The notes: generated from the letters alone by a model not told the origin. A stretch of DNA of 64,000 nucleotides from Thermomonas sp. S9 (GCF_024704365.1 NZ_JAJDFY010000001.1:2771001-2835000); one strand, 5' to 3'. Shown: positions 53,592 to 62,482, numbered from the stretch's first letter. Made by a program: numbers and translations.

Positions 53592-54620
53592 GGGCGATCT
53601 CCTGCTTGTGCGCGGCGAACTCGGCCTCGCTCATGCCGAGCAGCTGGCAGGCGATGCGATCCTCCTCGGTGAGCCCGGCATCCGTGCTCGCAGCCGAGGC
53701 GACGGAATGCGCATCCTTGTCGGCGGCGACGATCACCGGCGCGGCCTTGGCCCAGGCGGCGAAGCCCTGCGGGTCGCGGCTGGCGTAGGCGATGGCCCAG
53801 TCTTTCAGTGCCGGGGCGAGCTTGCCCGCGCTCATGGCGGCGCTCACTGCGGCCTCGGCCTTCTCCGCGGCGACATCCATCTGGAGCTTCGAAAGCTCCT
53901 CGGCCACCCTTTGTGCTGGCTCATGGGCACCCACTGCGCCGGGTCCGGCGCGGCCGGCTGCGCGGACTGCGCCGCCTGCGCGGCGGCCTCGGCGGCAGTG
54001 AGGCGGTCGATCAGCTTCTGCAGCTCGGCGGCCACCTCGTCGGCGGTCGCCGTGACCGGCAGGTTGAGCATGTAGATCAGGCGTTCCAGCAGTTCATCCA
54101 CGGCATGAGCCTCCAGTTGGCGCGCGGCGGCCGCGCGCAGGTGCAGGTTGGGGGTATGGGTCAGGCCGGCGCCGACCAGCTCGACGATGGCGCCGTCCTG
54201 GCGATGCATGAACACCGGCGAGAGGTAGCGGTACTCGCGCGCGGCCAGCAGGGCGGCCGCCTGCGGCGTCCAGGTGACGCGCGCCCACAGGCCGTCCTCG
54301 CGCATGTCCAGCGCCGTGATCCAGCCCGCGGCCGGCACCGGGCCGGCCTTGTCGGTGGCCGTCAGGCTCTGGTGCTCGTAGTCGATCGGCAGGTCGGCGC
54401 CGTGGCGGGCGAAGGCCTCCAGCACGGCGGCGGCGTCGAGGGTGTAGGGGCCGCGGCCGTCGCGCCCGGAAAACACCCCCGCCGGGATGAGATGCACCCA
54501 CTCCGGCGGGGATACCGCCCCACCCTGGGGATCAGGGTCTGCATGCAGCGACATGGCCAGCACGTCCCGCGCCAGCAGACGGGCAGGGGATCGGGGACGG
54601 ACGTGGGACGGCGTGGCCAT
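53584..54620 (-). CDS. Phage protease/scaffold, Mu gene I family (frameshift)
   Basis: About 345 residues. Protease domain: VHLIPAGVFSGRDGRGPY, LPIDYEHQSLTATDKAGP with the likely catalytic His, AGWITALDMREDGLWARVTW and REYRYLSPVFMH with the active Ser. The C-terminal scaffold half (AEELSKLQMDVAAEKAEAAV, EDRIACQLLGMSEAEF) continues after a one-base shift near 53915. The gene begins the second late operon, 30 bases after the palindromic element. ATG 54620 chosen from that spacing and from family length. Confidence 0.88.
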
Positions 54621-54649
54621 GCGCCCAGAATCCGGTGCCGCCGCGACCT

Positions 54650-54671
54650 GCAACAGGCCGACCCGGGTCGG
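54650..54671 (-). promoter_or_regulatory. 22-bp palindromic late-promoter element before the protease gene (PI position)
   Basis: Contains the perfect 18-bp palindrome GGCCGACCCGGGTCGGCC (54656-54673). The 22-bp block is identical to 63009-63030 and ends 30 bases before the protease ATG, the same distance as at the lysozyme gene. It follows a terminator. In Mu the late activator C drives promoters at exactly these two genes. Confidence 0.7.
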
Positions 54672-54682
54672 CCCGCAAAGAC

Positions 54683-54704
54683 AAAGGCCGCAGGCGCGGC
54701 CTTT
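54683..54704 (-). terminator. Terminator after gpG
   Basis: AAAGGCCGC/GCGGCCTTT, 9-bp stem, 4-base loop, followed on the minus strand by GTCTTT. Separates the first late operon from the protease operon. Confidence 0.75.
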
Positions 54705-55004
54705 GAAGGGGCGCCAACGGGGGGTTGCGGTCAGGCCACGTGCGCCATGGGCAACGGCCGGCCATGGCGCCACCCCGTGACCGCGTTTGAAGTGCGTTTA
54801 AACGGGCGCTGGCGCGTTTTAGTCGATCCGGGTGGTACGTTGGTAGCGGCGGCGCATGAAATGCGCGCACAGCGCGTTCTACGCGGTTGGCGGTCAGGCG
54901 TCGGCCAGGAATGCCCGGACGGCCTCCAGCACCAGCGCGCGCGCCTGCTCGTCCATCCGGCCAGCCTCGGTGATAGGCAGATAGCGCCGCGCCGGGTTTG
55001 CGTC

Positions 55005-55442
55005 TCAGCCGCCGGAAAGGTGCTCGCCGATGATCTCCAGGATGGCGCGCTTGTCATCCTCGCCCAGGGTGCGCGCCTCGGGGTCGGCCATGAGCAGGCC
55101 ACGCCTTGGCATCTTCTTCGTACCGTACTCGTGGAAGACGGCATAGCGCAGGCCGAAGCCTACCTCGGCGACGTCGCGCCCGGCGCGGCTCGTTGCGCTG
55201 TCCAGCAGGTCGCCGGTCTGGTAGAGGATGCCGCCGCGCCCTTTTTTCCTGGCCAGCGTCACGGGCGACAGGGGCTGCCACGGGCGGCCCGCCGGGTCGC
55301 GCTCGGTCTCGAAGCGGTTGAGCGCCCGTGCCTCGAGCTCCATGGCGATCTCCCGCATCGCGGGCGTCAGGTCGGAGACGCGCTGCTGGAGGCGCTCGAG
55401 CGCCTGGCGCACCTCGCGGTCGTCGATGTCGATCCTGATCAT
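55005..55442 (-). CDS. Phage virion morphogenesis protein gpG (Mu gp31 family)
   Basis: 145 residues. MIRIDIDDREVRQALERLQQ, MREIAMELEARALNRFETER, then PWQPLSPVTLARKKGRGGIL and FGLRYAVFHEYGT are hallmarks of the gpG/virion morphogenesis family (tail completion/attachment). It stops at TGA 55005, but the frame continues open for 36 more codons (NPARRYLPITEAGRMDEQAR...) to 54894, an extension that itself looks like a gpG C-terminus. Located after the head protein gene and before the terminator. Confidence 0.86.
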   Translation of the reverse strand: MIRIDIDDREVRQALERLQQRVSDLTPAMREIAMELEARALNRFETERDPAGRPWQPLSPVTLARKKGRGGILYQTGDLLDSATSRAGRDVAEVGFGLRYAVFHEYGTKKMPRRGLLMADPEARTLGEDDKRAILEIIGEHLSGG

Positions 55443-55474
55443 GGCGCCTCCATCATGCCAGCCAGACGGCGCGC

Positions 55475-55502
55475 TTTGACGCGCGGGCGGGTAGGCTATA
55501 CT
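55475..55502 (+). promoter_or_regulatory. Sigma-70-like promoter of the tRNA-like gene
   Basis: On the plus strand TTTGAC (55475-55480; TTGACG one base further) and TATACT (55497-55502) are 15-16 bases apart. The predicted start is about 55509, seven bases before the tRNA-like RNA. It is the only good promoter pair on the plus strand of the prophage that I noticed. Confidence 0.55.
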
Positions 55503-55515
55503 GAGCCGTGGTGGT

Positions 55516-55592
55516 GGTGCGTTGCGCCCTGACAGGTAACGGGACCGCGCCAGCGGAGAATGTGTGGGTTCGAGTCCCACCGCGCATCACCA
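55516..55592 (+). ncRNA. tRNA-like RNA gene within the prophage
   Basis: 77 nt on the strand opposite to the head genes. A 7-bp acceptor helix GGTGCGT/GCGCATC (two G-U) extends to a discriminator A and encoded CCA (55590-55592). The T-arm is canonical: GTGGG-TTCGAGT-CCCAC (55564-55580). A D-like arm CCC/GGG has the loop TGACAGGTAAC with GG. The central hairpin CCGC-GCCA-GCGG has only a 4-base loop, so there is no normal anticodon. Either a degenerate tRNA, a tRNA damaged by a sequence error, or a tRNA mimic. Confidence 0.5.
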
Positions 55593-56917
55593 GCCCCCCA
55601 CAACACGCGCAGCTCCCCGGCCTTCAGGCGCCGGTTGAGCACATCCACCGATTGCAGGTAGGCCGACTTGGCCGCATTGGTCACGCGCTTGGGGCGGCCT
55701 GTCACGAAATCCACCTCCACCGCTAACTGCGGCGTGCGTGCATCCGCGCCGGGCAGCAGCCACAATGGCTTGCCGCTCTTGAGATCGAGCACGAGCGCCA
55801 CGGCCTGCCGCCACAGGCTGGGCAGTTCGCGCCATTGCGCATCGGCGAGCGCGTTGCCGTCGTCGCGATGACGGCCGGCCTTCGGTCCGTAGAGCAGGCC
55901 GGGGCGCACCATGACCTCGGCGCTTTGCGGTGCGATTCCGGCGGCCGCCAGATGCGCCAGATCGCGCGCGGAGATCACCCCGAGCCACCCCAGACGGTTG
56001 CGCTCCGTGCCGGCCAGCGCCGCATCCACCCAGGCTTGCCAGTCGCGCTCGATGAGCGGCGCAAGGTCCTCGGCCATATGCGCCCCGATGGCGGCGGCGT
56101 AGCCTGCCACCTTATCGCGCGCGGCATCGATCAGTCCCCGCCAGCGCAGGCTGGCGTCGCCCACGTTGTAGCCGAAGCCTGGGTCGATGGCCCAGGGAAC
56201 GCGCCGGACTTCGCCGGTGCGCGGGTTGGTCCATTGCACATCCGGCTCCTGCGGCGCGGACTTCTTCAGATCGTCGCGCGCCTCATACTCCTCGCGCCGC
56301 ATCGGCACCGCCACGCAGCGGCAGCGCCAGCCGCAGGGCGGGTAGTGCGTCCGCCACCACGGATCGTCCACCGGCAGCGTCACGCCGTGCCACGGGCGGT
56401 GGGACTGGCGCACGCGCTCGTCGGCGCGCGTGACATAGCGCAGATATGGGTGGCTCGCCTTGGCCGCCTGGATGCGCTCCCAGCGCCCGGCGGCGTGCGC
56501 CATGCGGGTGTTGACGTCGTAGATGAGTTGCAGGCGGCGGGGATTGAAGCGCGTCTTGCGCGCCTCGCCTTCTGGCCCGACGACGGTCTTCTCACCCCAC
56601 CATCCCGCCTGCTCGAGCAGCGCGCGCGCGTCGCGCATCCAGTCGCGGCGGGTCAGGTCGCCCGCCACCGAGCGGGCGAGCTGCTCATGGAGCGACTGCA
56701 ACAGGTCGGCGCGCGCCAGGCGGCTCACCGTGAAGGCGCGCGCATGCTCGTCATGCCACAGCTCGTGCCAGTCGTAGGTGATGCGCACCGCGTCGCGCCC
56801 TTGCATGTAGCGCACCGCCTCCTCTGGCGGCAGCAGGAATGCGCGCGCGAACTCGTCCGGCGCAGCAGGCGCCATGATGGGCGCGTCAATCGGATCAGCG
56901 GCGATGCGCACGGGCAT
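55587..56917 (-). CDS. Phage head morphogenesis protein (Mu gp30/gpF family)
   Basis: About 443 residues. FARAFLLPPEEAVRYMQGRD and HEARAFTVSRL-like start, MuF domain with ANTRMAHAAGRWERIQ-type segment (VNTRMAHAAGRWERIQAAKA), HPYLRYVTRADERVRQSH and HYPPCGWRCRCVAVP, the hallmark of minor head protein F. As written, the frame runs on to 55496 across the tRNA-like gene (ARWDSNPHILR, a typical antisense-of-tRNA peptide). Adding one G to the G6 run near 55593-55598 gives ELRVLWGGW-stop at 55587, which I prefer. Confidence 0.88.
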
Positions 56918-57095
56918 GCTTGCGCTCCCAGTCGTCGCGGCATTCGGCGCTGCACCATCTCAGGCTGGGCGCGAGCGGCTCGCCGCACCACAGGCATGCG
57001 CCGGTAGGCGCAGGGCCGGTGTGGCGACGCAGAGCGAGCAGGCTCGCCATCTCGCGTTCGATGCGCTCGGCGGCGATGTCGGCCTCGTCCATCAC
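56895..57095 (-). CDS. Small zinc-ribbon phage protein
   Basis: 66 residues: helical N-terminus (DEADIAAERIEREMASLLAL) and a four-cysteine ribbon CLWCGEPL...RWCSAEC followed by a basic end. The CxxC-x10-CxxxC spacing is like the DksA/TraR or MYM-type small zinc ribbons found in phages. Lies between portal and head protein genes, overlapping both. Role unknown; could be a transcription or packaging accessory. Confidence 0.65.
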   Translation of the reverse strand: MMDEADIAAERIEREMASLLALRRHTGPAPTGACLWCGEPLAPSLRWCSAECRDDWERKHARAHRR

Positions 57096-58694
57096 TCACT
57101 CTCCCGCGCGGCTTGCAGGCCATGCACACCGGCCAGCCGCGCCGCGAACTGCGCGCGCGTCAGCCGCTCGGCCAGTGCGTCGATATTCATCTCGGGCAGA
57201 TGCTGCGCCAGGATGTCGATGAGCTCGGCGGCGCTTGCTCCGCGCGCAGCCGCCTCATCGAGCAGCGCTTGCAGGCTGTCGGCGGCCGGCGCAAGTTGCG
57301 CCTCCCAGTCCGCGAGCGCTTCGCCCGCCAGCTCGTCCAGCGCGTCCGGCGCGCCGTCGGCACTGTGTTTCGTCGCCTCGAATGCGGACACGGCCATTGG
57401 CGAGCCCGAAGTTGCGGCGCGGTTCGCCATTCGGTTCGCCAATGGTTCGCCAGTCGGGTTTAACCCGGTTTGACCGGATTGAGCCGGAACGAGCACCGCC
57501 TCGCCCGCCGCCGCCGCCGGGATGCCGAACTTCTCCCGCACCCACCACTGCGGCACCGGCAGCCCGGCCTGGGTGAGCTTGACGACCTGATCGGCCAGCG
57601 CCGCCATGTCCTCCGGCTCGTCCACGCGCAGGGTGAGGATGGGCAGCGGCGCGTCCTCGCCAACGTTAAGCCGCACGATGGGCGCGATCAGGTCGCGGGT
57701 GAGCGTGGCGGCCATGGCCCGCGCATCCGCCCGCAGGATGTCGGCGCGCACCTCGGCGTGCACCCTGGCCTGGGCCAGGCTCGATCCATCGTCGGTGGTC
57801 ATGGTCTGGCCGAGCACGGCCTTGCTGACCTGACGGTCGAGGTAGTCGATCAGCGTGTGGTAGAGGTCGGCGCTGGCGGACTTGCTGCCGCTCTCGATGA
57901 GTTCCAGCGCCATCTCCTGCGGGATCACGGCGGCGGCATCACTGCCGAGGCTGAAGGCCGCCTGTTTGAGCACGGCCACGTCGTCGGGGCTGGCGCCCTG
58001 GTGGTATTTGCCCACCCGGATGGGCTGGCCGAACAGCTCGCAGAACCGGGCCCAATCGCGCATTGCATACGATTTGAACACCCAGGCCCACAGCGCGCTG
58101 CGCGCCACCCCGCCCAGCAGCGGAATGCCGGCGGAAAGCGGCGGGGCATGGACGATCATGCGGTAGGGCGGGATCCCGGCCCCTTCCGCGCTGCCATCCA
58201 CCAGGCGCAACAGCCGCCCGGTATCGCGGTCGAAGGCGAACCAGTGCGCCTCGCGCGGCACGATCTCGCGCGGGTACCACACGCCGCCAGCGGTCTCCCC
58301 AGATGATCTCGGCCACGGCATAGCCCTTGGCCACCGCGTCCATGAGGTGCGCGATGATCCGGCTGTAGTCGCCATCTCGCAGCACATCCTGCACCAGATC
58401 TGCGGCGCGCTTGGCCTTGGCCGAGTCGTCCCAGGGCTGGATGTCCACCGGCAGGCCCGCCACCGCCAGCGCGCGGGTCTGCAGCACGGCGCGGTAGTGC
58501 AAGTCTTTTTCGCGGATGTCGTCGGCGGCGATCAGGAAGTCATGCGCATCGCCCATCGCCGCCCGGCGCAGCACGTCTGCCACCATGGCCGGGGTCATGC
58601 TGGCCAGCGGCCGCCATTGCCAGACAGAGCGCAGCCCCGTCTGCGACGGGCGGGCGATTTCGCCGGTCAAATCCTGTTTTCTCACGGTCACCAT
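57092..58694 (-). CDS. Portal protein, Mu gp29/DUF935 family (frameshift)
   Basis: About 533 residues. VRKQDLTGEIARPSQTGLRS, DHDFLIAADDIREKDLHYRA-like start and LMDAVAKGYAVAEIIWG, then after a shift near 58292 TAGGVWYPREIVPREAHWFA, VFKSYAMRDWARFCELFGQP and LDRQVSKAVLGQTMTTDDG, all DUF935 signatures. The portal ring is the DNA gate of the head. ATG 58694 overlaps the large terminase stop (ATGGTGA). Confidence 0.9.
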
Positions 58695-60037
58695 CCGGCC
58701 CACTCCTGGGCGCGTCCGCGCCCGTCAAGATCATCGAATCGCGGCGCGAAGCTCCTGCGCGCCACGCTCTCATACCGATACACCGGCACGCCTTCGCCGG
58801 CGGCGGCCACGGCCAGCGCCAGCGCCCAGAAGCGGTCGGCATGGCCCCGTCCGTCGCGCTCGGCCATGAGCTTGGGCACCCCGCCCGCGCCCGGCTCCAT
58901 GCGCACGGCGCGCAGGTCGTCGATCAATGCATCACGTGCATTGCCATGCACATCAGGCATGAGCAGCCGCCTGGCCTGCATCCGGTCTTTGAGCGCCACG
59001 GCCATGTCCAGCTTGGAAGCCTGCGTGAAGATCACACCGGAAACGCGGTATTGCCCATGCCGCCGCTGCGCCTCCTGCACCGGCATCTCGCCCATGCCGG
59101 TCTGGTCGATGGCCACCCGCGCCACGCGGTATTGCCGCATCACGGCGTCCAGGCGCGCCAGCTGCGCGGCGAAGCTCTCCCCGCGCATGACCTGCATCTC
59201 GCGCAGGGCGAGCACCCCGCCGCCCACGTCCTCGAGCACGGCGATCACGGAGAGGTCGCCCCGCGCGGCGATGTCCATGCCCACATACACCGGCCGCCCG
59301 TCGTAGGGCGGCAGGGGCGGCGCTTCCAGGGTGGCAAGGATCTCCTCGTAGGTGAGCCACTCGCGCCCGGCGGTATCCAGGAAGGTGCACTCGTATTCCT
59401 GCGCCCAGGTGTCCGGGTCGCGGGCGGCCTTTTTCAGCTCGTCGATGTTGCGCGGCAGGCCGTCGGCCACCGCGTCATGGATGGTCACGATGTGGCGGGA
59501 AAACAGCCCGTCGTCTGCCGTCATGATCTCGTGGAACATGTCGCCCACGCCGTTGGGTGTGGAAATCACCCGCAGCTTGAGGTCGGGTCGGCTCACCACC
59601 GGCACCAGCGCGCGCCACAGCGCGCGGTTGTCCTTGTGGTGGGCGAATTCGTCGAGGATCAGGTTGTCGCTCATGCCGCGCGCCGTCTCGGGCCGGGCGG
59701 CAATCGCCCGGATGTAGCTGCCGCCCGGCAGGCGCACGCTGGCGGCCTGTTCCTCGGCGCCCATGTCCTCAGCCTCGATCATCTTGTAGGCCGCACCAAT
59801 CGCCCGCATGTGCAGCGCCGCGCCGTTGCGGATGGCATCCAGCGCCCGATCGCGCGAGATGGACAGGATCGTCCAGCGGGCAATACGGCCCTCGGCCTCG
59901 GCCTCGAGCACGTCCAGCACCGCCTCCAGGGTGGTGGTGAAGGTCTTGCCGGTCTGGCGGCTCCAGCACGCCGCCTTCCAGCGGCTTTTGTCCGCGAGAT
60001 AGCGGCGCTGGTAGGGGTAGAGGATGGGGGCGGTCAT
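58688..60037 (-). CDS. Large terminase subunit (Mu gp28-like)
   Basis: 449 residues, intact. ATPase: KSRWKAACWSRQTGKTFTTT (Walker A-like, about residue 24), Walker B LILDEFAHHKDN; nuclease domain: YVGMDIAARGDLSVIAVLED, VAIDQTGMGEMPVQEAQ and HADRFWALALAV, containing the expected acidic triad. Packages phage DNA by headful cutting. Starts within the stop of the methylase gene (ATGA). Confidence 0.93.
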   Translation of the reverse strand: MTAPILYPYQRRYLADKSRWKAACWSRQTGKTFTTTLEAVLDVLEAEAEGRIARWTILSISRDRALDAIRNGAALHMRAIGAAYKMIEAEDMGAEEQAASVRLPGGSYIRAIAARPETARGMSDNLILDEFAHHKDNRALWRALVPVVSRPDLKLRVISTPNGVGDMFHEIMTADDGLFSRHIVTIHDAVADGLPRNIDELKKAARDPDTWAQEYECTFLDTAGREWLTYEEILATLEAPPLPPYDGRPVYVGMDIAARGDLSVIAVLEDVGGGVLALREMQVMRGESFAAQLARLDAVMRQYRVARVAIDQTGMGEMPVQEAQRRHGQYRVSGVIFTQASKLDMAVALKDRMQARRLLMPDVHGNARDALIDDLRAVRMEPGAGGVPKLMAERDGRGHADRFWALALAVAAAGEGVPVYRYESVARRSFAPRFDDLDGRGRAQEWAGW

Positions 60038-60796
60038 GGCGTGATGATCAGCTCCACGTATTCGCGCCGCGCCGCCTGGTTGATGGCGCGCACACGGCGC
60101 ACCTCCTCGATGCGGCAGTCGGCATACAGATCGCGGATCAGCGGGTGATCGCCATAAGTTGCGATCCATCCCCCCTTGACGGCGCGCAGCCGCTCGCGCA
60201 GGGCGCGGTGGTCGACCTCCGCAAACGCATGGTCGTAGATCGACTGGTCGCCATCGGCATAGGGCGGGTCGCAGAAAAACGTCGTCTCCGGGACGTCGTA
60301 GAGGTCGAACACGCGCTGCCACGGCAGATGCTCGATGGTCACACCAGACAGACGGCGGGCCACCGCCCGCATCTGCTCGATGAGCGTGCCGACCGGTTTA
60401 ATGCCAGTCGCGCGGCCGACAAAGAACCCTTTGCCAGCCCCCCTGAAACCCGGAATGTCGCACCATGATCCAGCGCGCGGCGCGCTGGATGTCCGTCTCG
60501 CCCGGATGTTCGTGCAACCACCGCAGCCTCTCTGTGCGGTGCACGAGCATCATCCCCAGCTCATCGGCCAGCGCGTCCGGGTGGTATTTAACGCAGCGCA
60601 TGACGTTGGCCAGGCCGCCGTCGATGTCGTTCCACACCTCGACCTTGCTCTTGGGCTTTGCCAGCAGCACCGCGCCCATGCCGCCAAAGGGCTCCACGTA
60701 ACACACGTGCGGCGGCAGACGCTCGATGATCCGCCGCGCCAGCCAGCGCTTGCCGCCTGCGTATTTCAAAAACGGCACGACGCGATCACCCCCCAT
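60034..60796 (-). CDS. Dam-type DNA adenine methyltransferase (frameshift)
   Basis: About 254 residues. Motif I FLKYAGGKRWLARRI, YVEPFGGMGAVLL, DIDGGLANVMRCVKYHP, catalytic motif IV FFCDPPYADGDQ (DPPY, N6-adenine class), and C-terminal LRERLRAVKGGWIATYGDHP. A one-base shift near 60443 splits the two parts (RHSGFRGAGKGFF restored). Inserted between the small and large terminase genes with overlaps at both ends, so it is expressed late with packaging genes. Probably modifies phage DNA against restriction; target site unknown. Confidence 0.87.
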
Positions 60797-61316
60797 ACAA
60801 CCACTCCCGGATCGTCTTGAACGTCTCGGCATCGAGCCGCTTGCCCGATTTCTGCGCGACGCGCTCCACCTCGTCGAGCCTCAACCGCACCTCGTCGGCC
60901 CATTTCTTCTGGCCGATGGATGCGCGGCTCGCCTCGGCGATCGCCCGCGCCGCGAGCGAGAGCACCTTGACCTGCTCGGCAGGGTCGGATTCCTCCGACG
61001 CCTCGGCCACCCGGCTCATGGCGTCGAACAGCGCCGACTGCACCATGCGCAGCACGGCGGCCGAGTGCTCGTCGGCCTCGTCCGGGCTGGACTGGGCGAT
61101 CAGCCGCGCCGCCTCGGTGCTGGCCTTGATGCGCAGCATCACGGCCTGCACGCGCCGGTCGTAGCGGTGCAGGCTGCTCTTGCCGATCTCGTAGCCCTGT
61201 TCCTTGAGCCAGGCGGCCAGCGCCTCGTAGCCGCCGTGGCTACGGTCGGCCAGCAGCCGTTCCAGCTGCGCCTTGAGGCCTTGCGGGAGCCTGTCCACCT
61301 TGCTGCGCCGGGCCAT
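60786..61316 (-). CDS. Small terminase subunit, Mu gp27/DUF3486 family
   Basis: 176 residues. RRSKVDRLPQGLKAQLERLL, YEALAAWLKEQGYEIGKSSL and HRYDRRVQ form the N-terminal DNA-binding domain typical of DUF3486; the C-terminal part is helical (SIGQKKWADEVRLRLDEVER). Recognises phage DNA for packaging. Two bases after the winged-helix gene. Confidence 0.9.
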   Translation of the reverse strand: MARRSKVDRLPQGLKAQLERLLADRSHGGYEALAAWLKEQGYEIGKSSLHRYDRRVQAVMLRIKASTEAARLIAQSSPDEADEHSAAVLRMVQSALFDAMSRVAEASEESDPAEQVKVLSLAARAIAEASRASIGQKKWADEVRLRLDEVERVAQKSGKRLDAETFKTIREWLYGG

Positions 61317-61317
61317 C

Positions 61318-61644
61318 TCACCACCTCGGCGGGCGCGCCAGCCCCGCCGGGGCGTCGGCGCGGTAGTCGTACACGTCTTCGCCGTGGGCGGTCAGCCGCG
61401 CCGCCCACACCGGCGATTTGTCGCGCTCGATTTCTGCGAGGCTGTGGCTTGCAAGCCACCCCAGCTCCCTGCGTACAAGGTCGGAAGTGGCGTAGATGGG
61501 GATCTCATGCGCGCAGGACAGCAGCACCGTCTCCGTGGTGCCGTAGGGCCGCGCGTGCCACAGCGCGGTGAGCATGATCCAGCGCAGCGCCTCGCGCTCG
61601 GCGCGGGCGATGTCGATGGCGGCGTCGATGCGGCGTTCGGTCAT
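61318..61644 (-). CDS. Winged-helix phage protein (VpaChn25_0724-like)
   Basis: 108 residues with ALRWIMLTALWHARPYGTTE, YATSDLVRRELGWLASHSLA and VWAARLTAHGEDVYDYRADA. The layout matches the VpaChn25_0724 family of Mu-like phages, small winged-helix proteins located before the small terminase. DNA-binding likely, target unknown. Start overlaps the previous stop (ATGA). Confidence 0.75.
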   Translation of the reverse strand: MTERRIDAAIDIARAEREALRWIMLTALWHARPYGTTETVLLSCAHEIPIYATSDLVRRELGWLASHSLAEIERDKSPVWAARLTAHGEDVYDYRADAPAGLARPPRW

Positions 61645-61930
61645 TTGTTCCCCCTCGGGCGAGCAGCTCGTACAGGCGGTCGAGCTTGGTGTTGATGGCG
61701 GTGAATTCGCGGATGGCGTCTTCGCGGCGCTGGTAGTGCAGCGGCAGTTCGGCCATCAGCCGCTCGAAGCGGTTTTCGAGGTCGTCGATGCGGGTCAGCC
61801 GCGCCTCGATGTCGGCAAGCAGCCGCCCGGCGAACCACTTGAGCAGCGCGAAGATGCCGCCCAGCAGCGCGCCGCCGATGGCCAGCATGGCCGGCCAGTT
61901 GATCGCGCCGATCAGCACATCACCTTCCAT
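61641..61930 (-). CDS. DUF2730-like membrane protein (frameshift at 3' end)
   Basis: About 96 residues: MEGDVLIGAINWPAMLAIGG, one membrane helix (about 13-33) and a coiled-coil tail (IEARLTRIDDLENRFERLM). Matches the Mu gp25/DUF2730 pattern. One G is missing in the run near 61658; restoring it gives ...LARGGNK-stop at 61641 overlapping the next ATG. The N-terminus is in frame with the upstream spanin reading without an intervening stop. Confidence 0.7.
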
Positions 61931-62482
61931 GCGCTCCCCGTTCACTTGCTCGTCCCACTGGCGGATGGCGTCGATGCGGGCGCGGCACTGCTCGTAGAGC
62001 GCGGCGGCATCGAGCGCCCAGCCGGCGATGTCGGCATCGGTGCTGGCGCGCTCGCCGGGATCGGCGGCAGTGGCGGGGCCGGTTGCAGCAGGGCCGGCGG
62101 CAGGCGCGGGCACGGCGGCGAAGGCGGGCGCACGGTGGAGCACGCGGCGAGCATCGGCAGACAGGCACACGCGGCCAGTCGTAGCAGTGGCAAGGGCATG
62201 GCGCAGGTCCTCGGTGGTGGCAGCGGCACGGGTGAGCCGCTGCTGCAGGTCAGTGATGGCGGCGGCATCGGCCGCGCGGGCGCGGGCGATGGCCTCGGCG
62301 CGGACGCGCTCGGCGCCTGCCTGGGTGCGGGCCAGCTCCGTGCGCAGGCCGGCGAGCTGCCCGGCATCGCGCCAGCCGCGCACGGTCCAGCCGAGCAGGC
62401 CGCCGCCGATCCCGGCGGCGAGAACGGCGATCTCGGCATAGGTGGCCAGCGGCCAGGCGGGGAGCAGGCGCGGCAGGCTCAC
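61931..62482 (-). CDS. Rz-like inner-membrane spanin
   Basis: About 184 residues from a GTG start that overlaps the lysozyme stop (GTGA). N-terminal signal anchor (AEIAVLAAGIGGGLLGWTV), then a periplasmic coiled coil (ARTQAGAERVRAEAIARARA, ITDLQQRLTRAAATTEDLRH) and RVCLSADARRVLHRAP. i-spanins bridge to the Rz1 lipoprotein to disrupt the outer membrane. I see no stop in this frame before the next gene; the true end near 61931 is uncertain. Confidence 0.72.
61942..62199 (-). CDS. Rz1-like outer-membrane spanin lipoprotein, nested in Rz
   Basis: 85 residues in a different frame within the Rz gene. Signal MPLPLLRLAACACLPMLAAC with lipobox LAAC (Cys20), then a proline-rich body (VRPPSPPCPRLPPALLQPAP) typical of Rz1 o-spanins. 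Nested overlap is the classic lambda arrangement. Start ATG 62199. Confidence 0.72.
   Translation of the reverse strand: MPLPLLRLAACACLPMLAACSTVRPPSPPCPRLPPALLQPAPPLPPIPASAPAPMPTSPAGRSMPPRSTSSAAPASTPSASGTSK

Larger units (their letters stand above)
54621..55004 (-). other. Gap between gpG and the protease gene
   Basis: 384 bases. It contains an in-frame 36-codon extension of gpG after its TGA (to 54894), a terminator (54683-54704) and the palindromic element (54650-54671). Between 54705 and 54893 I see only GC-rich sequence with no credible gene. Confidence 0.6.

Noticed and set aside
55496-55586. Extension of the head morphogenesis protein across the tRNA-like gene
   Set aside because: The peptide (ARWDSNPHILR) is the usual translation of tRNA antisense; a one-base correction in a G run places a stop before it.
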